A DNA stretch of 64,000 bases from JACCZX01 sp963829995 (GCA_963829995.1 CAWHKW010000031.1:453229-517228), one strand, 5' to 3'. Shown: positions 29,390 through 38,998, numbered from the stretch's first letter. The notes: generated by a model not told the origin, from the sequence alone. Program-made: numbers and translations.

Positions 29390-30151
29390 TTGAGATGCCT
29401 CGTCGTATTGCTTGCGTTGTTGCTCGCTGCGCCGGCGCACGCGCAGATCTTTTCCGATAGCGAAGCGCGCAAGGCCATTTTGGAGTTGCGCGCCAAGCTT
29501 GCCGATCAGGAGCGCGCTCTACAGCAGAAAGACTCGGACCTGTCGGCGCGGCTTGATCGGCTGGAAACCGCGCAGCGCAATCAACTCGAGCTCGCCAATC
29601 AGACCGAAACGCTGAGGCAGGAAATCGCGCGGCTGCGCGGCCAGGTCGAGGCGCTGACGAATGAAGTCGCGATGCTGCAACAACGCAACCGCGATCTATA
29701 TGCCGACCTGGATGCGCGGCTGAAAAAAATGGAGCCGTCGACCGTGGCGGTTGACGGCAAATCCGTGGCTGTCGATCGCAGCGAGCTGACTGCGTATGAG
29801 GCAGCGCTGTCGCAGTTTCGCGCTTCCGATTTCAAGGGTGCACTTGCGAGTTTTCAGCAGTTCATCGCGCGTTATCCGCAGTCGGCGTATGTGCCCGTGG
29901 CGCATTATTGGATAGGCAGTTCGCACTACGCGTTGAAGGAATACAAGTCCGCGATCGCTGCGCAGCAGATCCTGGTCGATCGCTACAGCGATTCGACGCG
30001 CGCGCCCGACGCGTTGCTTTCGATCGCTGAAAGCCAGCTACAGCTGAGCGACAAGAAATCAGCGAATCGGACTCTCGGCCGCCTGATCAAGGACTATCCC
30101 GAGAGCGAGGCGGCGAAGGTCGGGCGCGAGCGATTGCCGGCGACGCGGTAG
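29390..30151 (+). CDS. cpoB: Cell division coordinator CpoB (YbgF)
   Basis: A 253-residue periplasmic protein. The start chosen is a TTG preceded by GGGGAG at a good distance and followed directly by a signal peptide (CLVVLLALLLAAPAHAQ). Residues about 25-120 form a coiled coil with many Gln, Leu and Arg (DLSARLDRLETAQRNQ), the trimerisation domain. The C-terminal TPR domain includes FQQFIARYPQSAYVPVAHYW and LGRLIKDYPESEAAKV. CpoB links Tol-Pal to cell-wall synthesis at the septum and usually ends the tol-pal operon. Confidence 0.93.
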   Translation: MRCLVVLLALLLAAPAHAQIFSDSEARKAILELRAKLADQERALQQKDSDLSARLDRLETAQRNQLELANQTETLRQEIARLRGQVEALTNEVAMLQQRNRDLYADLDARLKKMEPSTVAVDGKSVAVDRSELTAYEAALSQFRASDFKGALASFQQFIARYPQSAYVPVAHYWIGSSHYALKEYKSAIAAQQILVDRYSDSTRAPDALLSIAESQLQLSDKKSANRTLGRLIKDYPESEAAKVGRERLPATR

Positions 30152-30166
30152 AGCGCTCGAGCCGAG

Positions 30167-31282
30167 ATGACGCCGCAGGGTGACTTGGTCGCACACGCGA
30201 CCATCGTTGTCGCGAGCGTATTTGCCCTGGCGTTCGTGTTCGGCGCGATCGTTCAGCGCACCAACTTTTGCACGATGGGCAGCGTCGCTGACATCGTCAG
30301 CTTCGGCGACTGGACGCGCATGCGCCAGTGGCTGCTGGCGATCGCGATCGCAATCCTCGGTACCAACATACTGGCGGCGAGCCAAGTCATCGACACCGCC
30401 GACAGCTTCTATACGTCGCCGCGCTTCATGCCGCTCGCCTACGTAGCCGGTGGATTGCTCTTCGGGTTCGGCATGGTGTTGACCGGCGGCTGCGGGTCGA
30501 AATCACTGGTGCGCGCGGGCGCGGGTAGCCTCAAGTCGCTGGTGGTACTCGTCGTACTTGGGATCGTCGCCTACATATCGCTGCGTGGAATGTTGGCGGT
30601 TTTTCGCGTGGGGGTCATCGAGCCGGTCGGGGCTCAACTCGGTACGCCACAGGATTTGCCCTCGTTGCTCGCTGCCGTTGGAATCTCGAAAGCTACATGG
30701 CAACTGGCACTCGGTCTGCTGGTATCCGCGGGTTTGTTCGTCGTCGTCTTTCGGGACCGCAGCTTTCGCACGTTCGACAATCTACTTGCGGGGCTCGGTA
30801 TCGGTGCCATCATCGTTGCAGCCTGGGCAGTCTCGGGCACGATCGGTCATGTTGAGGAGCATCCGAACACGTTGCAGGAAGCCTTCCTGCGAACCAACTC
30901 GGGCCGGATGGAATCGTTATCGTTCGTTGCGCCGGTGGCGTACACGATCGACTACTTGATGTTCTTCAGCGACACCAGCAAGGTGGTGACGATCGGCATC
31001 GCGGCGGTGTTGGGCATGATCACCGGTTCTGCGGCGTATGCATTGCTTGCCGGCCAGTTTCGCTGGGAAGGGTTTCGCGATACTGAAGACACCGCTAATC
31101 ATCTGGTCGGCGCGGCATTGATGGGTTTTGGCGGTGTCACCGCGCTTGGTTGCACGGTCGGCCAGGGTCTATCGGGAGTGTCGACGCTGGCAATCGGCTC
31201 GTTTATCGCAGTTGCTGCGATCGTGGCCGGCGCTGTGCTGGCGCTGAAGTATCAGACGTGGCGGCTCAAGCGTATCGCGTAG
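30167..31282 (+). CDS. YeeE/YedE-family transporter (thiosulfate/sulfur-compound permease type)
   Basis: A 371-residue, very hydrophobic inner-membrane protein with about nine or ten helices. It carries the family's Cys motifs: QRTNFCTMGS near residue 35, VLTGGCGSKSL near 110 and TALGCTVGQGLSG near 330. In the thiosulfate transporter TsuA of this family such cysteines relay the sulfur substrate through the pore. It is a two-repeat YeeE/YedE protein. It starts 15 bases after cpoB but has a different role. The next gene is 15 bases downstream, so it may belong with the MBL-fold gene. The substrate is not proven. Confidence 0.88.
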   Translation: MTPQGDLVAHATIVVASVFALAFVFGAIVQRTNFCTMGSVADIVSFGDWTRMRQWLLAIAIAILGTNILAASQVIDTADSFYTSPRFMPLAYVAGGLLFGFGMVLTGGCGSKSLVRAGAGSLKSLVVLVVLGIVAYISLRGMLAVFRVGVIEPVGAQLGTPQDLPSLLAAVGISKATWQLALGLLVSAGLFVVVFRDRSFRTFDNLLAGLGIGAIIVAAWAVSGTIGHVEEHPNTLQEAFLRTNSGRMESLSFVAPVAYTIDYLMFFSDTSKVVTIGIAAVLGMITGSAAYALLAGQFRWEGFRDTEDTANHLVGAALMGFGGVTALGCTVGQGLSGVSTLAIGSFIAVAAIVAGAVLALKYQTWRLKRIA

Positions 31283-31297
31283 CAGAAAGGTAATTAA

Positions 31298-32254
31298 ATG
31301 AGCGTGGACAAGAAGTTTGCATCGCAAGCCGATCTTGAAGAAAAGCAGGTGAGTTTCGACAAGCTCTCGGACAACGCGTATGCCTATACGACCGAAGGCG
31401 ATCCAAACACGGGGATCGTGATCGGCGATGACGCGGTGATGGTGATCGACGCGCAGGCGACGCCGGTAATGGCCCAAGACGTGATCGGGCATATCCGCCA
31501 GGTAACCGACAAGCCGATCAAGTATGTCGTACTGACGCACTATCACGCAGTGCGTGTGCTCGGAGCTTCAGGCTACAAGGCGGAGCACATCATCGCCAGT
31601 CGCGACACGCATGACTTGATCGCCGAGCGCGGCGAGGCCGATATGAAGAGTGAAATCGAGCGCTTCCCGCGGCTGTTTCGGGCGGTCGAATCGGTACCGG
31701 GGCTGACATGGCCGACGATAGTGTTCGATAACCGACTTACGTTGATGCTGGGCAAGCTGCAGGTTGAGATCATGCAACTCGGCCGTGGCCACACCAAGGG
31801 CGACACGGTCGTGTGGCTACCGCAGGAAAAAATTCTGTTCTCGGGCGACCTGGTTGAATTCGACGCCACGCCGTATACCGGCGACGCCTATTTGAGCGAC
31901 TGGCCGGCGACGCTCGATGCGATCGCCGCGCTTGGTCCGCAGAAACTGGTGCCGGGGCGGGGCGCGTCTCTGCAAACACCGGCGCAGGTGAAAGCTGGTC
32001 TCGACGGCACTCGAGCATTCGTCACCGCGATGTACGAATCGGTCAAGCGCGGCGCCGGCGCGGGCCGTGATTTGCGCAGCGTCTACAAGGAAACCTACGA
32101 CGCGCTGAAACCGAAGTTTGGCCACTGGGTGATCTTCGATCACTGCCTGCCGTTCGACGTTAGCCGCGCATACGACGAAGCAACCGGCCACCAGCACCCG
32201 CGCATCTGGACCGCACAGCGCGATAAGGAAATGTGGGAGTCGCTGGAGGGATAA
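31298..32254 (+). CDS. MBL-fold metallo-hydrolase-like protein with altered HxHxDH motif
   Basis: A 318-residue protein of the metallo-beta-lactamase fold. It has the GIVIGDDAVMVIDAQ start region, the metal loop, LGRGHTKGDTVVWLP (third His region) and LFSGDLVEF. The first metal motif, normally H-x-H-x-D-H, reads THYHAVRVLGAS, so the Asp and third His are replaced by Val and Arg. This variant is, to my knowledge, a recurring subfamily in Burkholderiales, often beside FAD monooxygenases of aromatic pathways. The C-terminal part includes HCLPFDVSRAYDEATG. Likely cytosolic; the reaction is unknown. The ribosome site AGAAAGG is close by. Confidence 0.83.
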   Translation: MSVDKKFASQADLEEKQVSFDKLSDNAYAYTTEGDPNTGIVIGDDAVMVIDAQATPVMAQDVIGHIRQVTDKPIKYVVLTHYHAVRVLGASGYKAEHIIASRDTHDLIAERGEADMKSEIERFPRLFRAVESVPGLTWPTIVFDNRLTLMLGKLQVEIMQLGRGHTKGDTVVWLPQEKILFSGDLVEFDATPYTGDAYLSDWPATLDAIAALGPQKLVPGRGASLQTPAQVKAGLDGTRAFVTAMYESVKRGAGAGRDLRSVYKETYDALKPKFGHWVIFDHCLPFDVSRAYDEATGHQHPRIWTAQRDKEMWESLEG

Positions 32255-32261
32255 CGGCGCC

Positions 32262-33891
32262 GTGCGCGAGCCGCCGGTTTATCCGTACGTCATTCCGCCG
32301 GAGCTGCATTCCGACGGCGTCGGCGCGTACGCAGGTTGCCATCGTGGGCGCCGGGCCCGTCGGTCTCGCTTGCGCGATCGATCTTGCGCAGCATGGCATC
32401 GACTTCATCATCGTCGACGACAACAACACTGTCAGCGCCGGTTCGCGCGCTATCTGCTGGGCAAAGCGAACGCTGGAAATTCTCGATCGCCTTGGCTGTG
32501 GCGATGCCGTGTGTGCGCGCGGCGTCAGTTGGAAGGTTGGGAAGGTTTTTTTTCGCGGCAAGCTGGCGTACGAATTCGATCTGTTGCCCGAGCCCGGCCA
32601 CAAGCGTCCTGCATTCATCAACCTGCAGCAGTATCTACTCGAAGAAATAATGGTCGAGCGCCTTACGGCGCTGGGCCACACCGTGCGCTGGAAGAACAAA
32701 GCCATCGGGCTCGAGCAACGTGGCGACGGCGCGCGCTTGGAGGTCGAAACACCTGACGGCCGCTACGCGATCGAAGCCGACTATGTGGTCGCTGCCGACG
32801 GCGCGCGCAGCGCGGTGCGCGGCATGCTGGGACTCGGCTGGAAGGGCCAGGTATTTCGCGATCGTTTCTTGATTGCCGACGTATCGATGCACGGCGACTT
32901 CCCGACCGAACGCTGGTTCTGGTTCGACCCACCGTTTCATTCAGGCGGTTCGGCGCTGCTGCATAAACAGGCCGATGACATATGGCGCATCGATCTGCAG
33001 CTCGGTTGGGAATGCGATCCCGATGAAGAAAAAAAGCCCGAGCACGTCATTCCCCGCATCCGTGCAATGCTCGGCCCGGATCGGGATTTCAAACTCGAAT
33101 GGGTGAGCGTGTACACGTTTCAATGCGCACGGCTCGAACGCTTCGTACACGACCACGTCATTTTCGTTGGCGATGCCGCACACCAAGTTTCGCCGTTCGG
33201 CGCACGTGGCGGCAACAGCGGCATTCAGGATGCCGACAATCTGTGCTGGAAGCTGGCACGGGTCGTGCGCAGCGAGTCGCCGGCGTCGCTTTTGCAAACC
33301 TATAACGATGAGAGAATCGAAGCAGCCAACGAGAACATTCTGAATTCGTCGCGTTCTACCGACTTCATTACACCGAAGAGCCACGCGAGCCGACAGATGC
33401 GCGACGCGGTGCTCGCACTTTCACAACAGCACGCTTTTGCACGGCGGCTGGTCAACAGCGGCCGCTTGTCGACGCCCACGGAACATCGGGCGAGTGCCTC
33501 GTCGACCGCCGATGATGACTGTTTCAATTGCGCGCTGAGGCCCGGCGCTCCCGCGGTCGATGCTCCGATACGGGCTGAGGGTCGCGACGCGTCGCTGCTC
33601 GATCAATTAGGCGGGCGCTTTGATCTTCTGGTCTTTGACGCCAATGAAGAGATGGCCAATGCGCTTGCAGCCGAATTCGGCAGCAGCCTTCGTGTCACTC
33701 GTATTGCAACGGAACGAAGTTCAAGCGCGCAGGCATTCGCAGATGCCGAGGGCCTTGCGTCGCGCCGGTATGACGCGCAGTCGCGCGCGGTCTACCTGCT
33801 GCGCCCCGATCAGCACGTTGCGGCGCGCTGGCGAACACCTTCTGTCGCTGAAGTGCGCTCGGCATTGCGGCGAGCGCAAGGAATAGCATGA
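32262..33891 (+). CDS. FAD-dependent aromatic monooxygenase (UbiH/MhpA type), frameshifted near the N-terminus
   Basis: A protein of about 543 residues. The FAD-binding motif VAIVGAGPVGLACAIDL is near residue 27, the NAD(P)H/FAD region ADGARSAVRGMLGLGW near 180, and the second FAD motif VGDAAHQVSPFGARGGNSG near 300; the C-terminal domain is thioredoxin-like. The family N-terminus (YPYVIPPEL) is in a different frame, from a GTG at 32262, and joins the main frame near 32320; the main frame also opens at 32233 but with an unrelated sequence. One extra base would explain this. Such enzymes hydroxylate aromatic rings with NAD(P)H and oxygen. The substrate here is unknown. Confidence 0.87.
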
Positions 33892-34079
33892 CGTTCAACA
33901 GCGAGTCGAATATTCAGCAGCCCGACGATTTTTATCAGGCGCTGATCGATGCGCACGCCGGCCTGACCGAAGAGCAGAGCGCTGCCTTGAATGCGCGGCT
34001 GGTATTGCTGCTGGCGAATCAGATCGGCGATCTGAATACGCTGCGGCAGGCTATCGCGGCCGCACGCGCTTTGATCTAA
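33888..34079 (+). CDS. DUF2783 small protein
   Basis: A 63-residue acidic, soluble helical protein (DDFYQALIDAHAGLTEEQSA, LLLANQIGDLNTLRQAI). It fits the DUF2783 family, small proteins found beside FAD monooxygenases. It starts inside the stop of the monooxygenase gene (four-base overlap) and ends facing paaY. No signal peptide or membrane helix. A role as partner or stabiliser of the monooxygenase is a guess from position. Confidence 0.8.
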   Translation: MTFNSESNIQQPDDFYQALIDAHAGLTEEQSAALNARLVLLLANQIGDLNTLRQAIAAARALI

Positions 34080-34684
34080 CCCTTCTTTAAAGTGGCCAGC
34101 GGCACGACGCCCTCGGCGTCGACTTCAATGCGTGGTCGGTTCGGCTCGACCTTCGTCAGTGGAACGACTTCCTTCAATGTCTGCAGGCTGCGCACCGTCA
34201 GGTCCTGATAGCTCTTTGTGCCACTCACTTTCCACGCGATCTCATCGTCGCTCAGCATGCGCAGCACTTTCGCCGGTGTACCGACGGCCAGTGAGCGCGC
34301 GGGAATCTTTTCGCCGGCCTTGACGAACGCGCACGCGGCAACGATCGCCGATTCGCCGATCACGGCTTCGTCCATCACCACCGCGTTCATGCCGACCATC
34401 GCGTTGCGTTTAACTACACAACCATGCAGCACGGCGCCGTGTCCGATATGTCCGTCTTCCTCGACGACCGTGTCGGTGCTGGGAAAGCCGTGCATCACGC
34501 AACAATCCTGCACGTTGCTGCCCGCTTCGAGCACGATGCGGCCGAAATCGCCGCGCAGGCTGGCTGCCGGGCCAACGTAGCAGCGAGGTCCGACGATCAC
34601 GTCGCCGGTCAAGATCGCAGTGGGGTGGACGAATGCGGTCGGGTCGACAACCGGCACGAGCCCGTTAATTTCGTAGAAAGGCAA
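34076..34684 (-). CDS. paaY: Phenylacetate degradation protein PaaY (left-handed beta-helix, gamma-carbonic-anhydrase fold)
   Basis: A 202-residue hexapeptide-repeat protein (GPRCYVGPAASLRGDFG, DGHIGHGAVLHGCVVKRN, MNAVVMDEAVIGESAIV). Metal-binding His residues are seen in HGF, HIGHGA and LHGC. In E. coli, PaaY is a thioesterase that removes dead-end CoA esters of the phenylacetate pathway. The C-terminal helix LTVRSLQTLKEVVPLTKVE fits. It lies just downstream of paaN on the same strand, and its end overlaps the end of the DUF2783 gene. Confidence 0.9.
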   Translation of the reverse strand: MPFYEINGLVPVVDPTAFVHPTAILTGDVIVGPRCYVGPAASLRGDFGRIVLEAGSNVQDCCVMHGFPSTDTVVEEDGHIGHGAVLHGCVVKRNAMVGMNAVVMDEAVIGESAIVAACAFVKAGEKIPARSLAVGTPAKVLRMLSDDEIAWKVSGTKSYQDLTVRSLQTLKEVVPLTKVEPNRPRIEVDAEGVVPLATLKKG

Positions 34685-34702
34685 GCCGGTACCCCCGGAG
34701 TT

Positions 34703-36373
34703 TCATGCGTGCCAGCGGCGCTGAACCACTCTGAATCGGTTGGCTACGAACGCACTGTCGGTATAGCTTGCATTGGCTGCCGGGTTGGCGCCGGTCGCGT
34801 GATAGTCCGAGAATGCAGCTGACTGATTGACGTAGACGTTGCTCAGCAGGTTGATCGACAGCGCAACACCGGCCCGCAATGTGGCTTCGGTCATCGCATC
34901 GATGACCTCCGGCTTCGTTGAATACAGCCCGACCGTCAGCGCCCCGCGCTCTCTTACAATTTTTTCGGACAGTGCAATGGCGGCCATGGCATCGGGCACC
35001 TTGACGATCAAGCTGATCGGGCCGAAACGCTCTTGCGCGTAAATCGACTCGTTGGCTGCATCGGTTTTCATCAACAGCGGCGTATGGACGTTGGCTGCTG
35101 GAAACTCGGCGTTATCGAGCTTGCGCGAAGCCAACACGATATCTGTTGAATGCGTCGCCAGCGCCGGCGCGTCTTCGATGCGTTTCAACGTGTCCGGTGA
35201 TTGAATCGATCCAAGCACTGCGGTGGCGACCGCGGCATCGGACAACAGCTTGTCGACAGCTTTTCCAAGATCCGACGCAACGTCGTCGAAACTCTTGTGT
35301 CCCTCGTCGGTATCGATACCGCCGGCGGGAACAAAGATATCCTGCGTCGTCGTACACATTTGCCCCGAGTACAAACTCAGTGTGAACGCTAGATTCTTCA
35401 ACATCGCCTTGTAGTTGTCGGTCGATTCGATGACGACGTTGTTGACGCCGGCCAGCTCGGCGTAAACCTGCGCCTGCCGCGCGTTGTCGATCAACCAGCG
35501 CCCGAACGTAGTGCTGCCGGTAAAGTCGATCGAGCGGACGGCCGGATTGGTCGCCAGCGCCTGCGTCGCCTTCGAGTCGCTGGTAATTGCGAGCGAAACG
35601 AGGTTCGGATCGATATTGTTCTCGGCGAGCACTTCGCGCACGATGCGCACGCTGATCGCGGCCGGCAGAATTGCGTTCGGATGTGGTTTGACGATCACCG
35701 GATTGCCGGTCACCAACGCGGCAAACAAGCCAGGATAGGTGTTCCAAGTGGGGAACGTGCCGCAACCGATCACCAGCGCGACACCACGGCCGACGATCTC
35801 GAAGCGCTTTTCCATCACCAGCGGCGGGTTCTTGCCTTGCGGCTTTTCCCAGCGCGCAGCGCTCGGCACCGAGCTCATTTCGCGGTACGCATACGCGACG
35901 GCTTCCAGCCCGCGGTCCTGCGCGTGCGGGCCGCCGGCCTGGAACGCCATCATCCAGCCTTGTCCGGTGGTCACCATCACCGCATGGGCGATTTCGAAGC
36001 TCGCCTTGTTCAAACGCGCGAGTGCTTCGAGGCAAATGCCGGTTCGGCCTTCGACCCCGAGCTTCTGCCACGCCGGCATCGCAGCGAGCGCAGCATCGAT
36101 CAACGCCTGCGGTTCGCACACGGGATACTCGACTTCGAGTGGAATGCCGTACGGTGAATGCTCGCTGGCCAGCCAGCCGATGCGTCCCGGCTGATCAAGC
36201 TCAAACTGGCGTCCCGCGTGACCTAGCGCTGCGGCTTTGCCTTCATCGTTCGCGGTTTCGCCGTAGACCTTCGGGCTGGGCTGCTCCGGATAAGCGCTCC
36301 AAAAGCCGCGCGTGCGCATGGCCTCGAGCGCGCCGTTAAGAACGTTGCGATGTTTCTCAAATAGCGGATGCAT
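34703..36373 (-). CDS. paaN: Phenylacetate degradation aldehyde dehydrogenase PaaN
   Basis: A 556-residue protein from the ATG giving MHPLFEKHRNVLNGALEAM; the frame is open to 36430 but that part covers the operator and promoter. It has an aldehyde dehydrogenase fold with FDFTGSTTFGRWL and the catalytic Cys in LYSGQMCTTTQDIF. The PaaN family oxidises the ring-opened aldehyde of the pathway and replaces the dehydrogenase half of PaaZ. It is divergent from paaG, with a shared control region, and paaY follows 18 bases after its stop. Confidence 0.9.
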   Translation of the reverse strand: MHPLFEKHRNVLNGALEAMRTRGFWSAYPEQPSPKVYGETANDEGKAAALGHAGRQFELDQPGRIGWLASEHSPYGIPLEVEYPVCEPQALIDAALAAMPAWQKLGVEGRTGICLEALARLNKASFEIAHAVMVTTGQGWMMAFQAGGPHAQDRGLEAVAYAYREMSSVPSAARWEKPQGKNPPLVMEKRFEIVGRGVALVIGCGTFPTWNTYPGLFAALVTGNPVIVKPHPNAILPAAISVRIVREVLAENNIDPNLVSLAITSDSKATQALATNPAVRSIDFTGSTTFGRWLIDNARQAQVYAELAGVNNVVIESTDNYKAMLKNLAFTLSLYSGQMCTTTQDIFVPAGGIDTDEGHKSFDDVASDLGKAVDKLLSDAAVATAVLGSIQSPDTLKRIEDAPALATHSTDIVLASRKLDNAEFPAANVHTPLLMKTDAANESIYAQERFGPISLIVKVPDAMAAIALSEKIVRERGALTVGLYSTKPEVIDAMTEATLRAGVALSINLLSNVYVNQSAAFSDYHATGANPAANASYTDSAFVANRFRVVQRRWHA

Positions 36374-36413
36374 GTAGCGGGTTTGGCATTTCGGGAAGTC
36401 GAAGCTACTATTG

Positions 36414-36431
36414 ATTGAACGGTCGGTCAAT
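36414..36431. promoter_or_regulatory. Probable PaaR operator between paaN and paaG
   Basis: An imperfect 18-base palindrome, ATTGAACGGTCGGTCAAT, lies between the divergent paaN and paaG starts. The outer ATTGA/TCAAT arms are exact and two inner positions mismatch. The ACCGACCG-like core resembles sites used by TetR-type regulators such as PaaR, and a tetR gene is in the same cluster. It would control both directions. Binding is inference. Confidence 0.65.
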
Positions 36432-36453
36432 TAATGCGCGCAGTTACTTCACC

Positions 36454-37248
36454 ATGACGGATTTCGAGTCGATCAAGGTCGATGTTACAGACGGCATCGC
36501 GACGCTGACGCTGAATCGTCCCGAGCGGCTGAACAGCTTCACGGTGGCGATGCACGGCGAAGTGCGCGCGGCGCTCGACGCTATTGCAGCCAATCGAGCG
36601 ATCCGCTGCTTCGTTTTGACGGGAGCCGGCCGCGGATTCTGCGCGGGCCAGGATCTGTCCGATCGAGCGGTCAAACCGGATGCTGAAGGTGTCGATCTCG
36701 GCGCCTCGATAGAGAATTACTACAAGCCGCTGCTGCAGCGTCTGCGCGCGTTACCGATGCCGACCATCGCAGCTGTCAACGGTGTGGCTGCCGGCGCGGG
36801 CGCAAACATCCCGTTTGCGTGCGACCTGGTGTACGCCGCTCAAAGTGCGAGTTTTATTCAGTCGTTTTCAAAGCTGGGTCTAGTGCCCGATTGCGGCGGA
36901 ACGTGGTGGCTGCCTCGCCTGATTGGTCCGGCGCGTGCGATGGGGCTCACTTTGCTGGGCGAGAAGTTGACGGCGACGCAGGCGGCGGACTGGGGTTTGA
37001 TCTGGCGCTGTGTCGAGGACGATGAATTGATGCCAACCGTCAGGACGGTGGCGCTTCAACTCGCAGCCGGTCCAACACGCGGCTACGTACGCACGCGACA
37101 GGCGATCGACGCGGCGATGTTGTTGCCGTTCGATGGCGCGCTCGATATCGAGCGCGATTACCAACGCGAGCTGGGCCGATCGAACGACTATCGCGAGGGC
37201 GTGTCCGCCTTCATTGAAAAGCGCGCGGCACACTTTACGGGTCAATGA
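36454..37248 (+). CDS. paaG: Ring 1,2-epoxyphenylacetyl-CoA isomerase PaaG
   Basis: A 264-residue crotonase-family enzyme starting MTDFESIKVDVTDG. It is very like E. coli PaaG (262 residues): LTLNRPERLNSFTVAMH, LTGAGRGFCAGQDLSDR, NGVAAGAGANIPFACD and the catalytic-Asp segment LGLVPDCGGTWWLPR. It converts the ring epoxide to the oxepin form. The frame is open upstream to 36415, but that overlaps the operator. paaI starts within its stop. Confidence 0.94.
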   Translation: MTDFESIKVDVTDGIATLTLNRPERLNSFTVAMHGEVRAALDAIAANRAIRCFVLTGAGRGFCAGQDLSDRAVKPDAEGVDLGASIENYYKPLLQRLRALPMPTIAAVNGVAAGAGANIPFACDLVYAAQSASFIQSFSKLGLVPDCGGTWWLPRLIGPARAMGLTLLGEKLTATQAADWGLIWRCVEDDELMPTVRTVALQLAAGPTRGYVRTRQAIDAAMLLPFDGALDIERDYQRELGRSNDYREGVSAFIEKRAAHFTGQ

Positions 37249-37694
37249 TGGATGACAGACAACCGAAGAAAGGACAAGCGATCGCCGAAGCCGTGCGCGA
37301 CCGCATGTTCTCTGAGGATGCGGCGTCGCGAGCTCTCGGAATGCAGGTCGAAGCGGTCGGTCCGGGGTTTTCGAAATTGTCGATGACGGTGCGGCCCGAC
37401 ATGCTGAACGGCTTCAAGACATGTCATGGCGGCTTCATTGCAACCCTGGCGGATTCGGCGTTTGCTTTCGCCTGCAACAGCCATAACGAAGTGACCGTCG
37501 CGTCGGGCATCGTCGTCGATTTCCTGGCACCGGTGTACGAAGGCGATGTGCTTCGGGCGGAATGTCATGAGGTCGCGCTGACTGGCCGCACCGGCGTGTA
37601 CGACATCACGGTCACCAATCAACACGGCAAGGCAGTCGTCGTGATGCGAGGCCGCTCGCACACGATGAAGGGCAAGGCGGTGGTGGATCTGTGA
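37245..37694 (+). CDS. paaI: Hydroxyphenylacetyl-CoA thioesterase PaaI
   Basis: A 149-residue hot-dog thioesterase. The motif TCHGGFIATLADSAFAFACNS has the H-G-G and D of PaaI, and GIVVDFLAPVYEGDVL follows. PaaI rescues CoA from dead-end hydroxyphenylacetyl esters. The start overlaps paaG (ATGA) and the stop overlaps paaK. Confidence 0.93.
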   Translation: MMDDRQPKKGQAIAEAVRDRMFSEDAASRALGMQVEAVGPGFSKLSMTVRPDMLNGFKTCHGGFIATLADSAFAFACNSHNEVTVASGIVVDFLAPVYEGDVLRAECHEVALTGRTGVYDITVTNQHGKAVVVMRGRSHTMKGKAVVDL

Positions 37695-38998
37695 TGGCAG
37701 AGGAAGCCGAACTTGAGCCCATTGAGCGCGCAAGCCGAAGCGAGCTTCAAGCGTTGCAGCTCGACCGGCTGCGCTGGACGCTCGCGCACGCTTACAGCAA
37801 CGTGCCGCATTACCGAGCGAAATTCGACAAGGCCCGTGTCAGTCCCTCCGACCTCAAGTCGCTGACTGATCTCGCTCGATTTCCATTCACCACCAAGCAT
37901 GATCTGCGCGATACCTATCCGTTCGGCATGTTCGCGGTGCCGCAGGAAAAAGTCGTGCGTATTCACGCGTCGAGCGGCACGACCGGCAAGCCAACTGTCG
38001 TCGGTTACACCGCAAAGGACATCGAAACCTGGGCCGGCGTCATGGCGCGCTCGATTCGTGCCGCCGGTGGCAGGCGCGGCGACATCATTCACGTCGCGTA
38101 CGGCTACGGCCTTTTTACCGGCGGCTTGGGTGCGCACTACGGCGCGGAGAAACTCGGCTGTACGGTAGTTCCCGTGTCAGGCGGCATGACCGAGCGCCAG
38201 GTACAACTGATCGTCGACTTCAAGCCGAAGATCATCATGGTGACGCCGTCGTACATGCTGGCGATCGTCGAAGAAATGCAAAGGCAGGGGGTTGATCCGA
38301 AGACCTGCGCGCTGCGGATCGGCATCTTCGGCGCCGAGCCGTGGACCGCGGCGATGCGCGCGGCAATTGAAACCAAGACGTCGCTCGATGCGATCGATAT
38401 TTACGGGCTGTCCGAAATCATCGGCCCGGGTGTGGCGCAGGAATGCATCGAGACCAAAGATGGTCTTACGGTCTGGGAGGATCACTTTTACCCCGAGATC
38501 ATCGATCCAGACAGTGGCGAAGTGGTGTCGGAGGGAGAAAAAGGCGAGCTGGTCTTCACGTCGTTGACGAAGGAAGCGCTGCCGATGATCCGTTATCGAA
38601 CGCGCGACTTGACGCGGCTGCTGCCTCCGACCGCACGCAGCATGCGGCGCATCGAGAAGATCACCGGCCGCTCGGACGACATGTTGATCATTCGCGGCGT
38701 CAATCTGTTCCCGACGCAGATCGAAGAGCTGATTTTGAAGCAGCCCGAACTCGAACCGCATTACACACTTGAAGTCACGCGGCCTGCGAATCTCGACGAA
38801 CTGACCGTGCATGTCGAGATGGGCTCGCAACTCGCGAGCGGCAGCCGGGATGCGCGGCGCGCCGCTGCGCAAAAGCTCGAGCATGCGATCAAGGCCTATG
38901 TCGGTTTGTCGGCGAGCGCGCAGCTCGCGATGCCGATGGCGATCGAGCGCTCGCTGGGCAAGGCCAAGCGCATCGTTGATCGGCGCTCGGACAAGTAA
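37694..38998 (+). CDS. paaK: Phenylacetate-CoA ligase PaaK
   Basis: About 434 residues. It activates phenylacetate with ATP and CoA, the first step of the pathway. Motifs are the AMP-binding loop RIHASSGTTGKPTVVGY, IYGLSEIIGPGVAQEC, ALPMIRYRTRDLTRLLP and the C-terminal hinge RSDDMLIIRGVNLFPTQIEE. The paaI stop TGA and the ATG overlap (TGATG); a GTG three bases earlier is a possible start. Length normal. Confidence 0.96.
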   Translation: MAEEAELEPIERASRSELQALQLDRLRWTLAHAYSNVPHYRAKFDKARVSPSDLKSLTDLARFPFTTKHDLRDTYPFGMFAVPQEKVVRIHASSGTTGKPTVVGYTAKDIETWAGVMARSIRAAGGRRGDIIHVAYGYGLFTGGLGAHYGAEKLGCTVVPVSGGMTERQVQLIVDFKPKIIMVTPSYMLAIVEEMQRQGVDPKTCALRIGIFGAEPWTAAMRAAIETKTSLDAIDIYGLSEIIGPGVAQECIETKDGLTVWEDHFYPEIIDPDSGEVVSEGEKGELVFTSLTKEALPMIRYRTRDLTRLLPPTARSMRRIEKITGRSDDMLIIRGVNLFPTQIEELILKQPELEPHYTLEVTRPANLDELTVHVEMGSQLASGSRDARRAAAQKLEHAIKAYVGLSASAQLAMPMAIERSLGKAKRIVDRRSDK

